Positions 54,689 to 63,633 of a DNA stretch of 64,000 nucleotides are shown piece after piece; positions within the stretch are counted from its first letter, which is position 1, and every line of letters starts with the position of its first letter. The notes beneath the pieces were generated by a model that saw nothing but the letters and a program-made list of their open reading frames with translations, was not told the origin of the DNA and did not search any database. This DNA comes from Eubacterium sp. Its GTDB lineage: Bacteria > Bacillota > Clostridia > Lachnospirales > Lachnospiraceae. The DNA lies in the NCBI GenBank assembly GCA_022764165.1, contig JALERM010000045.1, forward strand, positions 25,552-89,551. The letters are read 5' to 3'. The translations under genes were made by a program, and so were the position numbers.

Positions 54689-55507
54689 ATGGTTGAATTT
54701 GGTGAAAAACTAAAGAGGGCAAGAGAAGAAAAGGGAATGACACAGCAGACCTTATCAGACCATCTCTATGTTACCCGGCAGGCGGTATCTCGGTGGGAAT
54801 GCGGGGACAGGTATCCAGACCTTCTGACGGCTAAGAAATTATCAGAAGTGTTAGAGGTATCTATGGATGAACTGCTGTCTGGGGAGGAAATGAAAAAATG
54901 CGTGGAAAAAAATCCTATTGTGGAATCTCCTGTGATAGGTAGAGTACAGTCTGCCTTATATGCCCTTGCAGGGGTAGCATATTTACTTATGAGCATTTCT
55001 ACAATTAGATTTCTAATGCCGGAACTTGCAGGAGCAAACTTGGAAGTGATCGGATATGGAACTGCATATATGTTAGGATATGTGCTGATTACATTGCTGC
55101 TTTTTTGCGGATTGGCATTTTCCATTCGTGGAAAATTAACACCTAAAAAGACAGGAGTGATTGCCGCTTCCTATTTTGGTATGCAAATATTATCAAGTAT
55201 TTTTGAACTAATACAGGTGCCGGGTATATGGACGACTGTATTTCAAAGTATCATTTATCTGCTTTGTATTGCAGTTATTGTCGGATATTATTTCCAGGCG
55301 AGAAGGCTTTCTCCGATACCAGTGTATTGTGTTGCTGCGTTTGGCTTGATAAGAAGTGTTGTCATGTATTTTCAGATGTTGCAGTTGGAAAATGATTTTA
55401 CATTTATCGTAAGAACCATATGCTTGATAGCGGTTGCAGGATATATGGGATTAATGACATACCAGGCATATTCGTTAGGGAAAAAATGGCGATTGGCGGT
55501 AAAATAA
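54689..55507 (+). CDS. XRE-family regulator with membrane domain
   Basis: HTH EEKGMTQQTLSDHLYVTRQAVSRWECGDRYPD; multi-TM C-terminus. Confidence 0.85.
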   Translation: MVEFGEKLKRAREEKGMTQQTLSDHLYVTRQAVSRWECGDRYPDLLTAKKLSEVLEVSMDELLSGEEMKKCVEKNPIVESPVIGRVQSALYALAGVAYLLMSISTIRFLMPELAGANLEVIGYGTAYMLGYVLITLLLFCGLAFSIRGKLTPKKTGVIAASYFGMQILSSIFELIQVPGIWTTVFQSIIYLLCIAVIVGYYFQARRLSPIPVYCVAAFGLIRSVVMYFQMLQLENDFTFIVRTICLIAVAGYMGLMTYQAYSLGKKWRLAVK

Positions 55508-55527
55508 GTAATTCGAAAGATCAAGGA

Positions 55528-55671
55528 GGCGGAGATGTCAGTACAAATGAATATCAAGCCACCGAATGTTGCGGTTTGGCATTGATAAATGTGATTAGCC
55601 AGATTAGGAGGAAAATCAGAAATGGGTATATAGACACTGTGGTTGGGAGCGGGTATCGGTTTGGGGGATAA
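55528..55671 (+). pseudogene. Internally deleted winged-helix regulator
   Basis: First 27 nt (ggcggagATGTCAGTACAAATGAATAT) identical to 57774-57800; C-terminal VISQIRRKIRNGYIDTVVGSGYRFGG aligns to the intact protein, middle missing. Confidence 0.75.
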
Positions 55672-55769
55672 GAGAAGATCTCGGAGTGGTGTTGTGGCTG
55701 CTCCGGGACATTTTTATGTGTTTCCTTATAGAATATCACTTATCTCGCTTTTTCTATACTTCCTCTCCC

Positions 55770-55798
55770 TTGACATATAAACTTGTGCGTTCTATACT
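55770..55798 (+). promoter_or_regulatory. Promoter of GntR-ABC operon
   Basis: TTGACA - 17 nt - TATACT. Confidence 0.75.
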
Positions 55799-55803
55799 GT
55801 ACT

Positions 55804-55818
55804 TGTATTAGCAATACA
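55804..55818. promoter_or_regulatory. Candidate GntR operator
   Basis: TGTATT-AGC-AATACA perfect inverted repeat just downstream of the -10. Confidence 0.55.
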
Positions 55819-55844
55819 CTATAAAACGGTATGGTGGTGAGAAT

Positions 55845-56222
55845 TTGGAGATAGTCGTAAGTAATAAGGCAAGCCGACCTTTGTACGAACAGATAGCGTC
55901 GCAAATTAAAGCAGCAATTATGAGCGGTGAGTTAAAGGCCGGTGAAGCAATTCCGTCTGTAAGGTCATTAGCAAAATCATTGCATATCAGTATTCTAACG
56001 GTTCAAAAAGCATATGCCACGCTTCAGGAAGATGGTTTTATTGAAACAACCGCTGGAAAAGGCTGCTATGTATCTGTACAAAATCAGGACTTCTATCTGG
56101 AGGAACAGCAGAAAAAGATAGAGGAACACTTTAGCGAAGCGATAGAAATTGCACGAAGCAGTGGTATAAGTTTTGACAAGCTCGTTGATCTGCTTACTCT
56201 TTTATATCAGGAGGATGATTAA
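55845..56222 (+). CDS. GntR-family regulator (YtrA-like)
   Basis: PLYEQIASQIKAAIMSGELKAGEAIPSVRSLAKSLHISILTVQKAYATLQEDGFIETTAGKGCYV. Confidence 0.92.
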   Translation: MEIVVSNKASRPLYEQIASQIKAAIMSGELKAGEAIPSVRSLAKSLHISILTVQKAYATLQEDGFIETTAGKGCYVSVQNQDFYLEEQQKKIEEHFSEAIEIARSSGISFDKLVDLLTLLYQEDD

Positions 56223-57086
56223 ATGTCAGAGAATATTTTAGAGGTTAAGAACCTAACAAAAGATTATGGGGATTTTACGTTGGATGGATTGAACTTTACT
56301 ATTCCACGCGGCGTTGTTATGGGCCTGATAGGTGAAAATGGTGCCGGAAAATCTACAACGATCAACTGCATATTAAATGAGATACGAAAAGATGGCGGTG
56401 AAATTTCGATTTTTGGAAAAGATCACATCCAAAGTGAAATTGAGATCAAAGATAAGATTGGTGTAGTATTTGACGAAAATCACTTTCCCGACATTTTCAC
56501 TCCGATGGAAATAGGTAAATACATGGCGGGTATTTATTCTGCATGGGAGTGGCCAGTGTATCGCAAATTCTTAGAACAATTTGAATTACCAGCAGATAAG
56601 AAAATTAAAGATTTTTCTAAAGGAATGAGAGTAAAGCTGGCTTTTGCTGTAGCGCTCTCGCATAAAGCAGAACTTCTGATTTTGGATGAAGCTACCAGCG
56701 GCCTTGATCCTATTATTCGAGATGATATTTTAGATATGCTGATTGATTTTGTACAGGACGAAAATCATTCCGTGTTAGTATCTTCCCATATTACCAGTGA
56801 TTTAGAGAAGATTGCTGATTATATCACCTTTATTCATAAAGGAAAGCTGATTTTTAGCTATCCTAAAGATGATTTAGTTGATAACTACGGAGTTGTTAGT
56901 TGCGGAGCTGCTGTATTTGATACTATGGATAAGTCGGAAGTCGTTGCTTATCGAAAAGAGGATTTTCAGTACAAAATCCTTGTTAAAGATCGTAGTAAAG
57001 CTGCAAGAAATTATCCGAAAGCACTTGTCGGACCTGCTACGATTGAGGAAATCATGTTGTTTCATGTAAAGGGGGAATTGAAATGA
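56223..57086 (+). CDS. ABC transporter ATP-binding protein (YtrB-like)
   Basis: GENGAGKST, FSKGMRVKLAF, LLILDEATSGLD. Confidence 0.93.
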   Translation: MSENILEVKNLTKDYGDFTLDGLNFTIPRGVVMGLIGENGAGKSTTINCILNEIRKDGGEISIFGKDHIQSEIEIKDKIGVVFDENHFPDIFTPMEIGKYMAGIYSAWEWPVYRKFLEQFELPADKKIKDFSKGMRVKLAFAVALSHKAELLILDEATSGLDPIIRDDILDMLIDFVQDENHSVLVSSHITSDLEKIADYITFIHKGKLIFSYPKDDLVDNYGVVSCGAAVFDTMDKSEVVAYRKEDFQYKILVKDRSKAARNYPKALVGPATIEEIMLFHVKGELK

Positions 57087-57727
57087 AGGGATTGCTCACG
57101 AAGGATTATCTGACTATTAAGAAAAAATATGGTGCGGCACGACTTTTCATGGATCTTGCTATTATCATTGCACTTATGAAGGTTTTGGAAGGAGCAGGAG
57201 CTATCTATATTAGCTTTTTACTTATTCCAATCGAAGTTACATCTATGATAATTTCGCTCACAACTTGTGATGAACAATGGAAATGGGGAAAATATGCAGT
57301 TTCTTTGCCGGTATCAAAAAAGCAGATTGTACAGAGCAGATTCTTATTTGCAGCTATAATCTCCCTAATGGGATTGGCTGTTGCATTAGCAGTAAATACA
57401 ATTACCTATTTTTGTTTTCCCGAATACGCATACGGATTTTATCTGTTTATTGCGTTTGCTTCATTTGGCATGACGCTGTTATTCTTAGCATTTATTCTAC
57501 CTTCCAACTATTCTTTGGGGGTCAATGCGGGATTTGCTGCGATGATTGTTTTGGTGATTGTTATTGTTGCATTAGGATTTTGGTCTAAAATGACCGGAGA
57601 TGCAATTATGTGGTTTGTGGTTGATAATTTTGAATTGTGTATAGGAATCTTTTTTACGGCAGTCATTTGTTTATGCGTGATATCTTATGCAATATCGGTA
57701 TCTTTTTTTAAAAGAAAATATGCTTAA
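57083..57727 (+). CDS. ABC-2 transporter permease
   Basis: Multi-TM protein overlapping the ATPase gene. Confidence 0.82.
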   Translation: MKGLLTKDYLTIKKKYGAARLFMDLAIIIALMKVLEGAGAIYISFLLIPIEVTSMIISLTTCDEQWKWGKYAVSLPVSKKQIVQSRFLFAAIISLMGLAVALAVNTITYFCFPEYAYGFYLFIAFASFGMTLLFLAFILPSNYSLGVNAGFAAMIVLVIVIVALGFWSKMTGDAIMWFVVDNFELCIGIFFTAVICLCVISYAISVSFFKRKYA

Positions 57728-57780
57728 ATGGAGGAACGGCGAATGGAATAATTTGCTTGATGTAGTGAGGGAGGGCGGAG

Positions 57781-58098
57781 ATGTCAGTACAAATGAATAT
57801 TAAACGGCAACCCGTCATCGAGCGTGGATGTCTTACCATTGACCTGCAATGCTGTACGGTTATATTGTCGGGTGAACAAATAACTCTATATCCGAAAGAA
57901 TTTGATGTCCTTTATCTATTGGTGCAATATCCTGGTTGGGTGCTTTCCCCGGAGCAGATTTACGAATCTGTATGGAAGGGGGAGATGACCGGATGTGAGT
58001 ATGTGGTCTATAATGTGATTTGCCAGCTTAGAAGGAAACTGAAAAACCCGGATTTGATCCAGACGGTTGTCGGTAGAGGGTATAAGTTTGTGGGGTAG
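57781..58098 (+). CDS. Orphan winged-helix DNA-binding protein (OmpR/PhoB-type)
   Basis: LTIDLQCCTVILSGEQITLYPKEFDVLYLLVQYPGWVLSPEQIYESVWKGEMTGCEYVVYNVICQLRRKL...VVGRGYKFVG. Confidence 0.88.
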   Translation: MSVQMNIKRQPVIERGCLTIDLQCCTVILSGEQITLYPKEFDVLYLLVQYPGWVLSPEQIYESVWKGEMTGCEYVVYNVICQLRRKLKNPDLIQTVVGRGYKFVG

Positions 58099-58144
58099 GA
58101 TGATTTTGTGGAATATTGCGAAGATATAATTTTATGAGTAAAAA

Positions 58145-58187
58145 AGTCCCGAAGTGACGATGGGTGATCACACTTTGGGATTTTTTT
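58145..58187. terminator. Terminator between convergent genes
   Basis: TCCCGAAGTG/CACTTTGGGA flanked by A and T tracts. Confidence 0.7.
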
Positions 58188-58196
58188 TGCGAATTA

Positions 58197-58733
58197 TTAT
58201 TGAGTGTCTATTTTTTCTTTCACAGAGGAAATCCATGATTCGATTGCCTGGACTAAGACAAGCTGCTGCTGTAAAACGGCCATTCCCGTTTCCGGCACTT
58301 CTGCAAGGTTTTCTTTTGCGAGAATATTTTCCTCGATATAGGATTTCAGAATTTTCACGTTTTCTTCAATATTGGCAATACAGGATTTTTGCTGATCGGA
58401 CGAAAGGCTGTCCAGATTTACAATCACTGCATTAAAATCCAGAAAAATGTTGATTGGTTTACGGGCAATTTCCATCATCAGTTTTTCAAATTGCTGTTCT
58501 CCAGCCTCTGTCAAAGAATAAACTGCTTTTTCAGGCATTTTTCCTTCTTTCATGGTCACACCTTTGATCAGTCCCTTTTCTTCTAATTGAATGACTTTTT
58601 TATAAATGGACGGGGTACTGATTTTTACCCATCTTGATATATTACGGTATTCCACCAATTTCTGAATATCATAGGCGCTTAGCGATTCTTTTTTTAACAT
58701 TCCCAATACAATTAAATCTATAGTAGCCATCAT
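58197..58733 (-). CDS. PadR-family transcriptional regulator
   Basis: IDLIVLGMLKKESLSAYDIQKLVEYRNISRWVKISTPSIYKKVIQLEEKGLIKG. Confidence 0.88.
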   Translation of the reverse strand: MMATIDLIVLGMLKKESLSAYDIQKLVEYRNISRWVKISTPSIYKKVIQLEEKGLIKGVTMKEGKMPEKAVYSLTEAGEQQFEKLMMEIARKPINIFLDFNAVIVNLDSLSSDQQKSCIANIEENVKILKSYIEENILAKENLAEVPETGMAVLQQQLVLVQAIESWISSVKEKIDTQ

Positions 58734-58818
58734 ACGTTCTCCTTTATGATTGCGTTTATATTACTGTAATTTATACTAATTTATTTTATGGAGAGTGTCA
58801 AGTAAAAATATCATTACT

Positions 58819-58926
58819 ACTACTATAAAATATAGTAAAAAGATGTTGACAGACACTATAATTTATAGTAGTATAATTACTACTAAATTTATAATATAAA
58901 TTATAGTACCGTAATTTATAGTAAAA
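58819..58926. promoter_or_regulatory. Repeated dyad operator region between padR and MATE genes
   Basis: TACTATAAAATATAGTA, CTATAATTTATAG and AATTTATAGTA repeats around TTGACA. Confidence 0.6.
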
Positions 58927-58944
58927 TATGAAAGGAGTTTTACA

Positions 58945-60321
58945 ATGAAAGAACGTAATAGCAAGATGGAACTTTTGGGGAGTGCGCCTATTCCAAAAGC
59001 ACTGATGTCTCTTGGCATTCCGATTATGATTGGTATGTTAATAAATGCCTTGTATAATTTGGTGGATGCTTATTTTGTAGGCGGATTAGGTGAAAGCCAG
59101 ATGGGAGCGATATCCATTGTGTTCCCATTAGGGCAGGTTGTTGTTGGATTGGGGTTGATGTTCGGTAATGGTGCTGCCTCCTACCTTTCAAGACTATTAG
59201 GTCAGGGAGACAGAGATACCGCAAACAAAGTCGCCAGTACAGCTTTGTATAGCAGTGTTATGATCGGAGCAATTATCATTATTCTTGCGACTATTTTCCT
59301 GAAACCGATATTGGCCTTACTGGGAGCAACAGAAACGATCCTGCCTTATGCATTGGTATATGCCAGGATTTATGTGATTTCGTGTATCTTCAATGTGTTC
59401 AATGTGACTATGAATAATATTGTTGCAAGCGAAGGGGCAGCGAAAACAACGATGTGCGCTTTGTTATTGGGGGCAGTCATGAACATAGGCTTAGATCCGG
59501 TCTTTATCTATGTGTTGGATATGGGAGTTGCCGGAGCAGCCATTGCTACTGCGATTTCACAGTTTGTTTCCACACTCGTGTATTTATCCTATGTACTTCG
59601 TAAAAAGAGTGTATTTTCTTTTAGGCTGAGAGAGTATGCGCCGACAAAGCAGATTCTGTCAGAAATTTTGAAAATCGGCGTGCCGACACTGACCTTTCAG
59701 CTCCTTACCAGCCTTTCTGTCGCACTGATTAACCGTGCGGCAAATGGATATGGAGATGCAGTCATTGCGGGTATGGGAGCAGTTACAAGAGTTACTTCTA
59801 TGGGAACGTTAGTTGTATTTGGCTTTTTGAAAGGGTTCCAGCCGATTGCTGGATTCAGTTATGGGGCGAAGAAATTTGACCGTCTGCATGAGGCAATCAA
59901 AACCTCAATCTTATGGTCAACAATTTTCTGTGTAATTGTCGGAGGATTAATGGCTTTATTCTCCACACAGATCATTTCACAGTTTACAGAAGGAAATGCG
60001 GAGATGATTTCTGTTGGTTCTAAATCTCTCATGGCAAATGGTATTTCATTTATGTTCTTTGGATTTTATACCGTGTATTCTTCACTGTTTCTTGCGCTTG
60101 GGAAAGGAACAGCAGGATTTCTTCTTGGCGCCTGCAGGCAGGGGATTTGCTTTGTTCCTGTGATCCTGATTCTTCCGATGCTTTGGGGAATCAATGGTAT
60201 TCTTTATGCTCAGCCGATTGCGGATGCTTTATCTGCGATTGTTACTGTATTTATGGCCGTGCATCTGGGAAAGGAGTTATCGGAAGCAAAAGCAAAATTC
60301 GTATTAGAAAAGCAACCGTGA
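58945..60321 (+). CDS. MATE family efflux transporter
   Basis: PIPKALMSLGIPIMIGMLINALYNLVDAYFVGGLGESQMGAISIVFP; 12-TM-like. Confidence 0.93.
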   Translation: MKERNSKMELLGSAPIPKALMSLGIPIMIGMLINALYNLVDAYFVGGLGESQMGAISIVFPLGQVVVGLGLMFGNGAASYLSRLLGQGDRDTANKVASTALYSSVMIGAIIIILATIFLKPILALLGATETILPYALVYARIYVISCIFNVFNVTMNNIVASEGAAKTTMCALLLGAVMNIGLDPVFIYVLDMGVAGAAIATAISQFVSTLVYLSYVLRKKSVFSFRLREYAPTKQILSEILKIGVPTLTFQLLTSLSVALINRAANGYGDAVIAGMGAVTRVTSMGTLVVFGFLKGFQPIAGFSYGAKKFDRLHEAIKTSILWSTIFCVIVGGLMALFSTQIISQFTEGNAEMISVGSKSLMANGISFMFFGFYTVYSSLFLALGKGTAGFLLGACRQGICFVPVILILPMLWGINGILYAQPIADALSAIVTVFMAVHLGKELSEAKAKFVLEKQP

Positions 60322-60355
60322 TTGGCTGGTAATGTAAGTTTGAAATAGTAAAAAA

Positions 60356-60386
60356 GCTGTACGGCAGAATAACGCTGTCGTACAGC
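60356..60386 (+). terminator. Hairpin after MATE gene
   Basis: GCTGTACG/CGTACAGC. Confidence 0.55.
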
Positions 60387-60485
60387 AAAGTTTTGTAATG
60401 TATTAGTGGGTTGCCTTATGTTGATTTTTGTGAGAGTTGTTGAAAGATGTCTTATTTTGTCGAATGATTTTTTAAATTATATACC

Positions 60486-60518
60486 ATTCATAACTCATTC
60501 ATAGGTCATTCATAACTC
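60486..60518 (+). promoter_or_regulatory. Three perfect-phase 11-bp direct repeats upstream of a -10 TATAAT (60526-60531)
   Basis: ATTCATAACTC ATTCATAGGTC ATTCATAACTC. Confidence 0.85.
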
Positions 60519-60617
60519 GGTGTTTTATAATGGCAGAAAAAGAGAGAAACCAGCAGAAACAGGGGATTCTTGTTTTACTGGCTCTATGTGAAAAATGAGA
60601 TAGAAAGGGGAGATTTT

Positions 60618-61049
60618 GTGGGGAAAGTGTTGATTGCCACTTTTGGTGATGAAGAAGAAATGGATTTAGAAGAACTAATACTTTTCCTAAAGAAAAAAAG
60701 CAACATTGTATTAGTAAATACTTCCTCAAACAATGGGTTATTAGAATACGATAATTTTGCCATTGATTCCAAATTCCGTACAGTAAAAGTAAATGGACAG
60801 AATGTTGAACTAACAAACTATGAATTTGATATTCTCTACTTATTAGCAAAAAATCCAGGGCAGGTATTTTCTAAAGAACAGATATATAGTCAGGTATGGA
60901 AAACTCCCTATTATGGAGCCGAGGATAACGTTATGAGTCTAATCCGTAGAATACGAAAGAAAATTGAACCAAATCCGGCAAAACCAATTTATATACTGAC
61001 AGTATGGGGGATTGGATATAAATTTAATAGTGCAATTCAAAATAAATGA
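60618..61049 (+). CDS. Orphan winged-helix DNA-binding protein (paralogue of 10205-10642)
   Basis: GKVLIATFGDEEE...ELTNYEFDILYLLAKNPGQVFSKEQIYSQVWKTPYYGAEDNVMSLIRRIRKKIEPNPAKPIYILTVWGIGYKFN. Confidence 0.88.
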   Translation: MGKVLIATFGDEEEMDLEELILFLKKKSNIVLVNTSSNNGLLEYDNFAIDSKFRTVKVNGQNVELTNYEFDILYLLAKNPGQVFSKEQIYSQVWKTPYYGAEDNVMSLIRRIRKKIEPNPAKPIYILTVWGIGYKFNSAIQNK

Positions 61050-61080
61050 GCGGCATCTGTCTGTCATTGGGCAGTGTCGC

Positions 61081-61331
61081 TCATTTCTTATCAGTAATAC
61101 CTAAGAGGTAATCAGTAGACACATGAAAATAGTTTGCAATCGCAACAATTTCATAGTCGGGAACAAATCGTTTTCCCTGTTCAATTCGGAGAATTGTCAA
61201 ATCTGTAAATTCAAATCCTTCTGTCTGCAGACGAGCAGCAAGTGTCTTTTGGGAAATTCCCTGTGCTTTTCGTAATTCTTTAACTTTATTACCCACAATG
61301 TTTTTTGAGTGTCCATTCCAGTATATTTTCA
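61081..61331 (-). CDS. XRE-family regulator
   Basis: VGNKVKELRKAQGISQKTLAARLQTEGFEFTDLTILRIEQGKRFVPDYEIVAIANYFHVSTDYLLG. Confidence 0.82.
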
Positions 61332-61342
61332 TTCCATCCCTC

Positions 61343-61413
61343 ACTTCTAAAGTTGAAGTATCTATAATTGATTCTACCGAGTTGAAGTGTTAATATACTT
61401 CTAAAGATGAAGT
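61343..61413. promoter_or_regulatory. Two 17-bp operator-like palindromes ACTTCTAAAGWTGAAGT
   Basis: ACTTCTAAAGTTGAAGT (61343-61359) and ACTTCTAAAGATGAAGT (61397-61413), extra GAAGT half-site at 61384. Confidence 0.75.
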
Positions 61414-61506
61414 TTTGGGAAAAATATGTTGAATTATTATAGAATGGTCACAATAAATGCACGGGGACACTAAAGTAGGTGTAGATTTTGAAAGGAGAAA
61501 ACTGAT

Positions 61507-61845
61507 ATGCAAAATGAAGTATGGAGTGAAATAGGGATGTTTCTAAATAGTTTGCGTTGCGAAAATGTAAACAGAAGCAGTTATATTCATTTACCAGAAA
61601 TGAAGGAGGCTGAACAATTAAAGAAGGCAACGTATGAGGAATTTGCAATGAGAATGGAGATGCTTGAAACAGATCAGAGACAAGCCGTAGAAAATTATAT
61701 AGAAGTTTTGCAGCAGCGGGCATTTGTGGCTGAAAAACAAGCATATTGTCAGGGATATGTAGATTGTATTCAGTTACTGGCGGGTATAGGATTGTTGGAA
61801 AACAATCCAGATATAGAAAAACTTGTTGGAATAATCAAAAAGTAA
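61507..61845 (+). CDS. Hypothetical protein (DUF6809-like)
   Basis: ORF with RBS gaaaggagaa; divergent from XRE. Confidence 0.6.
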   Translation: MQNEVWSEIGMFLNSLRCENVNRSSYIHLPEMKEAEQLKKATYEEFAMRMEMLETDQRQAVENYIEVLQQRAFVAEKQAYCQGYVDCIQLLAGIGLLENNPDIEKLVGIIKK

Positions 61846-61947
61846 TATGGCGAAAACGGCTCTTTTCCTTAGCATGGAATTGAGCCGTTTTGTGTCAGAA
61901 CTCTAATTATCGGAAATTATCAGCGTTTTACCAAAACTTGTCAAGCC

Positions 61948-62298
61948 TTATTCATTATAATTGTAGGTTGTGTCTGGAGCAGGTTGCAACAAGGCTGTGG
62001 CAGTTGCTAAAAGAACTTGTAATTGCTGTTCATTGCAACGGGTTAATAAACGAAGTAATTGTTTGTATGTACTATTATTAGCATTCCCATTTGGATATAC
62101 ATAATCATCAGCAGAGAGATTCAACACTCTCATGGCTTCGCAAAACAAAGGCAGACTTGGACGCCCTTTGTGTCGTTCCAAATCGCCTAAGTAAGCGGCT
62201 GATACGCCGAGTTTCTCTGCGAGATCTTCCTGCGTCCAGTGCCGATCCATTCGGGCATTTTTTATCATAGTAGCGAAAAGTGTCTTAGGAATATCCAT
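61948..62298 (-). CDS. XRE-family regulator
   Basis: FATMIKNARMDRHWTQEDLAEKLGVSAAYLGDLERHKGRPSLP. Confidence 0.85.
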   Translation of the reverse strand: MDIPKTLFATMIKNARMDRHWTQEDLAEKLGVSAAYLGDLERHKGRPSLPLFCEAMRVLNLSADDYVYPNGNANNSTYKQLLRLLTRCNEQQLQVLLATATALLQPAPDTTYNYNE

Positions 62299-62810
62299 GC
62301 TTATTCACCTCCATAAATATAGTGTATTACCCTATGTTTCAAAAGTGAAAAGGGTATTACCTTAGTATTTTGGTGGGGTTAAAACCTAGATTAATGCACT
62401 CATATCCTTTTTCGGATTAAAAAAAACTTGATTCCGGAAAGGGTTATTTGAGTGCTTTTTCTGTTTCTGGAGTCAATTTGGAGAGTAGAGTGTTTTTCAG
62501 TAAAGATGATGGCGGGCAATATAGCCGTTTTCTGGATATACAGTTAAAAAAATTGAAAGTAGAAATGCTCTGATATGCACCCTTGAACATGGGTTAAAAA
62601 CCTATGTTGAAACGGGGGTAATAAGTGAATTAGTTATAAAGTGCGTCCGATGGGCAATAGCTCGTCAGGGCGCATTTTATATATACGAAAATTTTTTTGA
62701 AAAATTTTTTGATTTTTCGATTTTTCAGGGAAAAATGACTGTCCACGCAACAAAGGGGGCAGCCGAATGTTTTCGAGAACGGCTTTCAGGCGGAAGGGAG
62801 GTGATCTCCC

Positions 62811-63221
62811 TTGAAGCTGACAAAGCAGGAACAGGATATTGTGCGAAGGAAATTCAGTAAATATTGTATTGAGGTTTTGAATGGCGAAGCACTGAACTAT
62901 CTGGAAGAACTGGACAGACTCTGGGAACAGGAAATCAATTTTTCTGATCTCGGAGAAAGTATTTTAAATCAGTTTTGTTCTTATGATGAAATTCCAGAAA
63001 GTGATTATTTTCAGATTATGGGTATGGAAGTGCCTGTCAGAGACGAAGCTATCAGCAATGCGCTGTACCGTTTGCCAGAAAAGAAACGCAAGATAATTCT
63101 TATGACATATTTTCTGGATATGACGGAGAAAGAAATAGCCGAGTGCATGAATCTTGTGCAGAGTACCGTACATTATCATAAAGCGGATTCTCTGCGTTTA
63201 TTAAAGAAAATATTGGAGTGA
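62811..63221 (+). CDS. Sigma-70 family-like regulator of ICE (region 4)
   Basis: LYRLPEKKRKIILMTYFLDMTEKEIAECMNLVQSTVHYHKADSLRLLKKIL. Confidence 0.82.
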   Translation: MKLTKQEQDIVRRKFSKYCIEVLNGEALNYLEELDRLWEQEINFSDLGESILNQFCSYDEIPESDYFQIMGMEVPVRDEAISNALYRLPEKKRKIILMTYFLDMTEKEIAECMNLVQSTVHYHKADSLRLLKKILE

Positions 63222-63226
63222 TACAT

Positions 63227-63466
63227 ATGCGAAACAGAAAAAAGAAAGCGCCGGTTGCGTTTGAGGTTATTGAAGCGGCCATTGCAGGGGATGTTGTGGC
63301 TATTAACCAAATTGTTGACTATTTTCAACCATACATTAACAGCAGATGCAGGAGAAAGTTTATAGATGAATCCGGGCAGATAAAGTATGGGATTGATGAA
63401 TATATGAAACGGCGGATGGAAACGAAGCTAATAACAAAGATTTTGAGTTTTGAGATTCAGCTTTAA
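63227..63466 (+). CDS. HTH-domain protein of Tn916-type regulatory region
   Basis: APVAFEVIEAAIAGDVVAINQIVDYFQPYINSRCRRKFIDESGQIKYGIDEYMKRRMETKLITKILSFEI. Confidence 0.78.
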   Translation: MRNRKKKAPVAFEVIEAAIAGDVVAINQIVDYFQPYINSRCRRKFIDESGQIKYGIDEYMKRRMETKLITKILSFEIQL

Positions 63467-63608
63467 TACTTGTGCATGGGAATTATCCCCTTTTCGCCCA
63501 TGCAAAAGATTATGAAGCACTGTACCTTGACAAGTGCATATTTTATCCTGCAGGACACGAAAACAGTGGAGCTGTGTGACGGATACGCCATGACTACCTG
63601 TGCCTGGT

Positions 63609-63633
63609 ACTTTGCGACATCGTGTCGCAAAGT
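63609..63633. repeat. 25-bp interrupted palindrome, copy 3
   Basis: ACTTTGCGACATCGTGTCGCAAAGT; reverse complement differs from copies 1/2 at one base. Confidence 0.9.
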
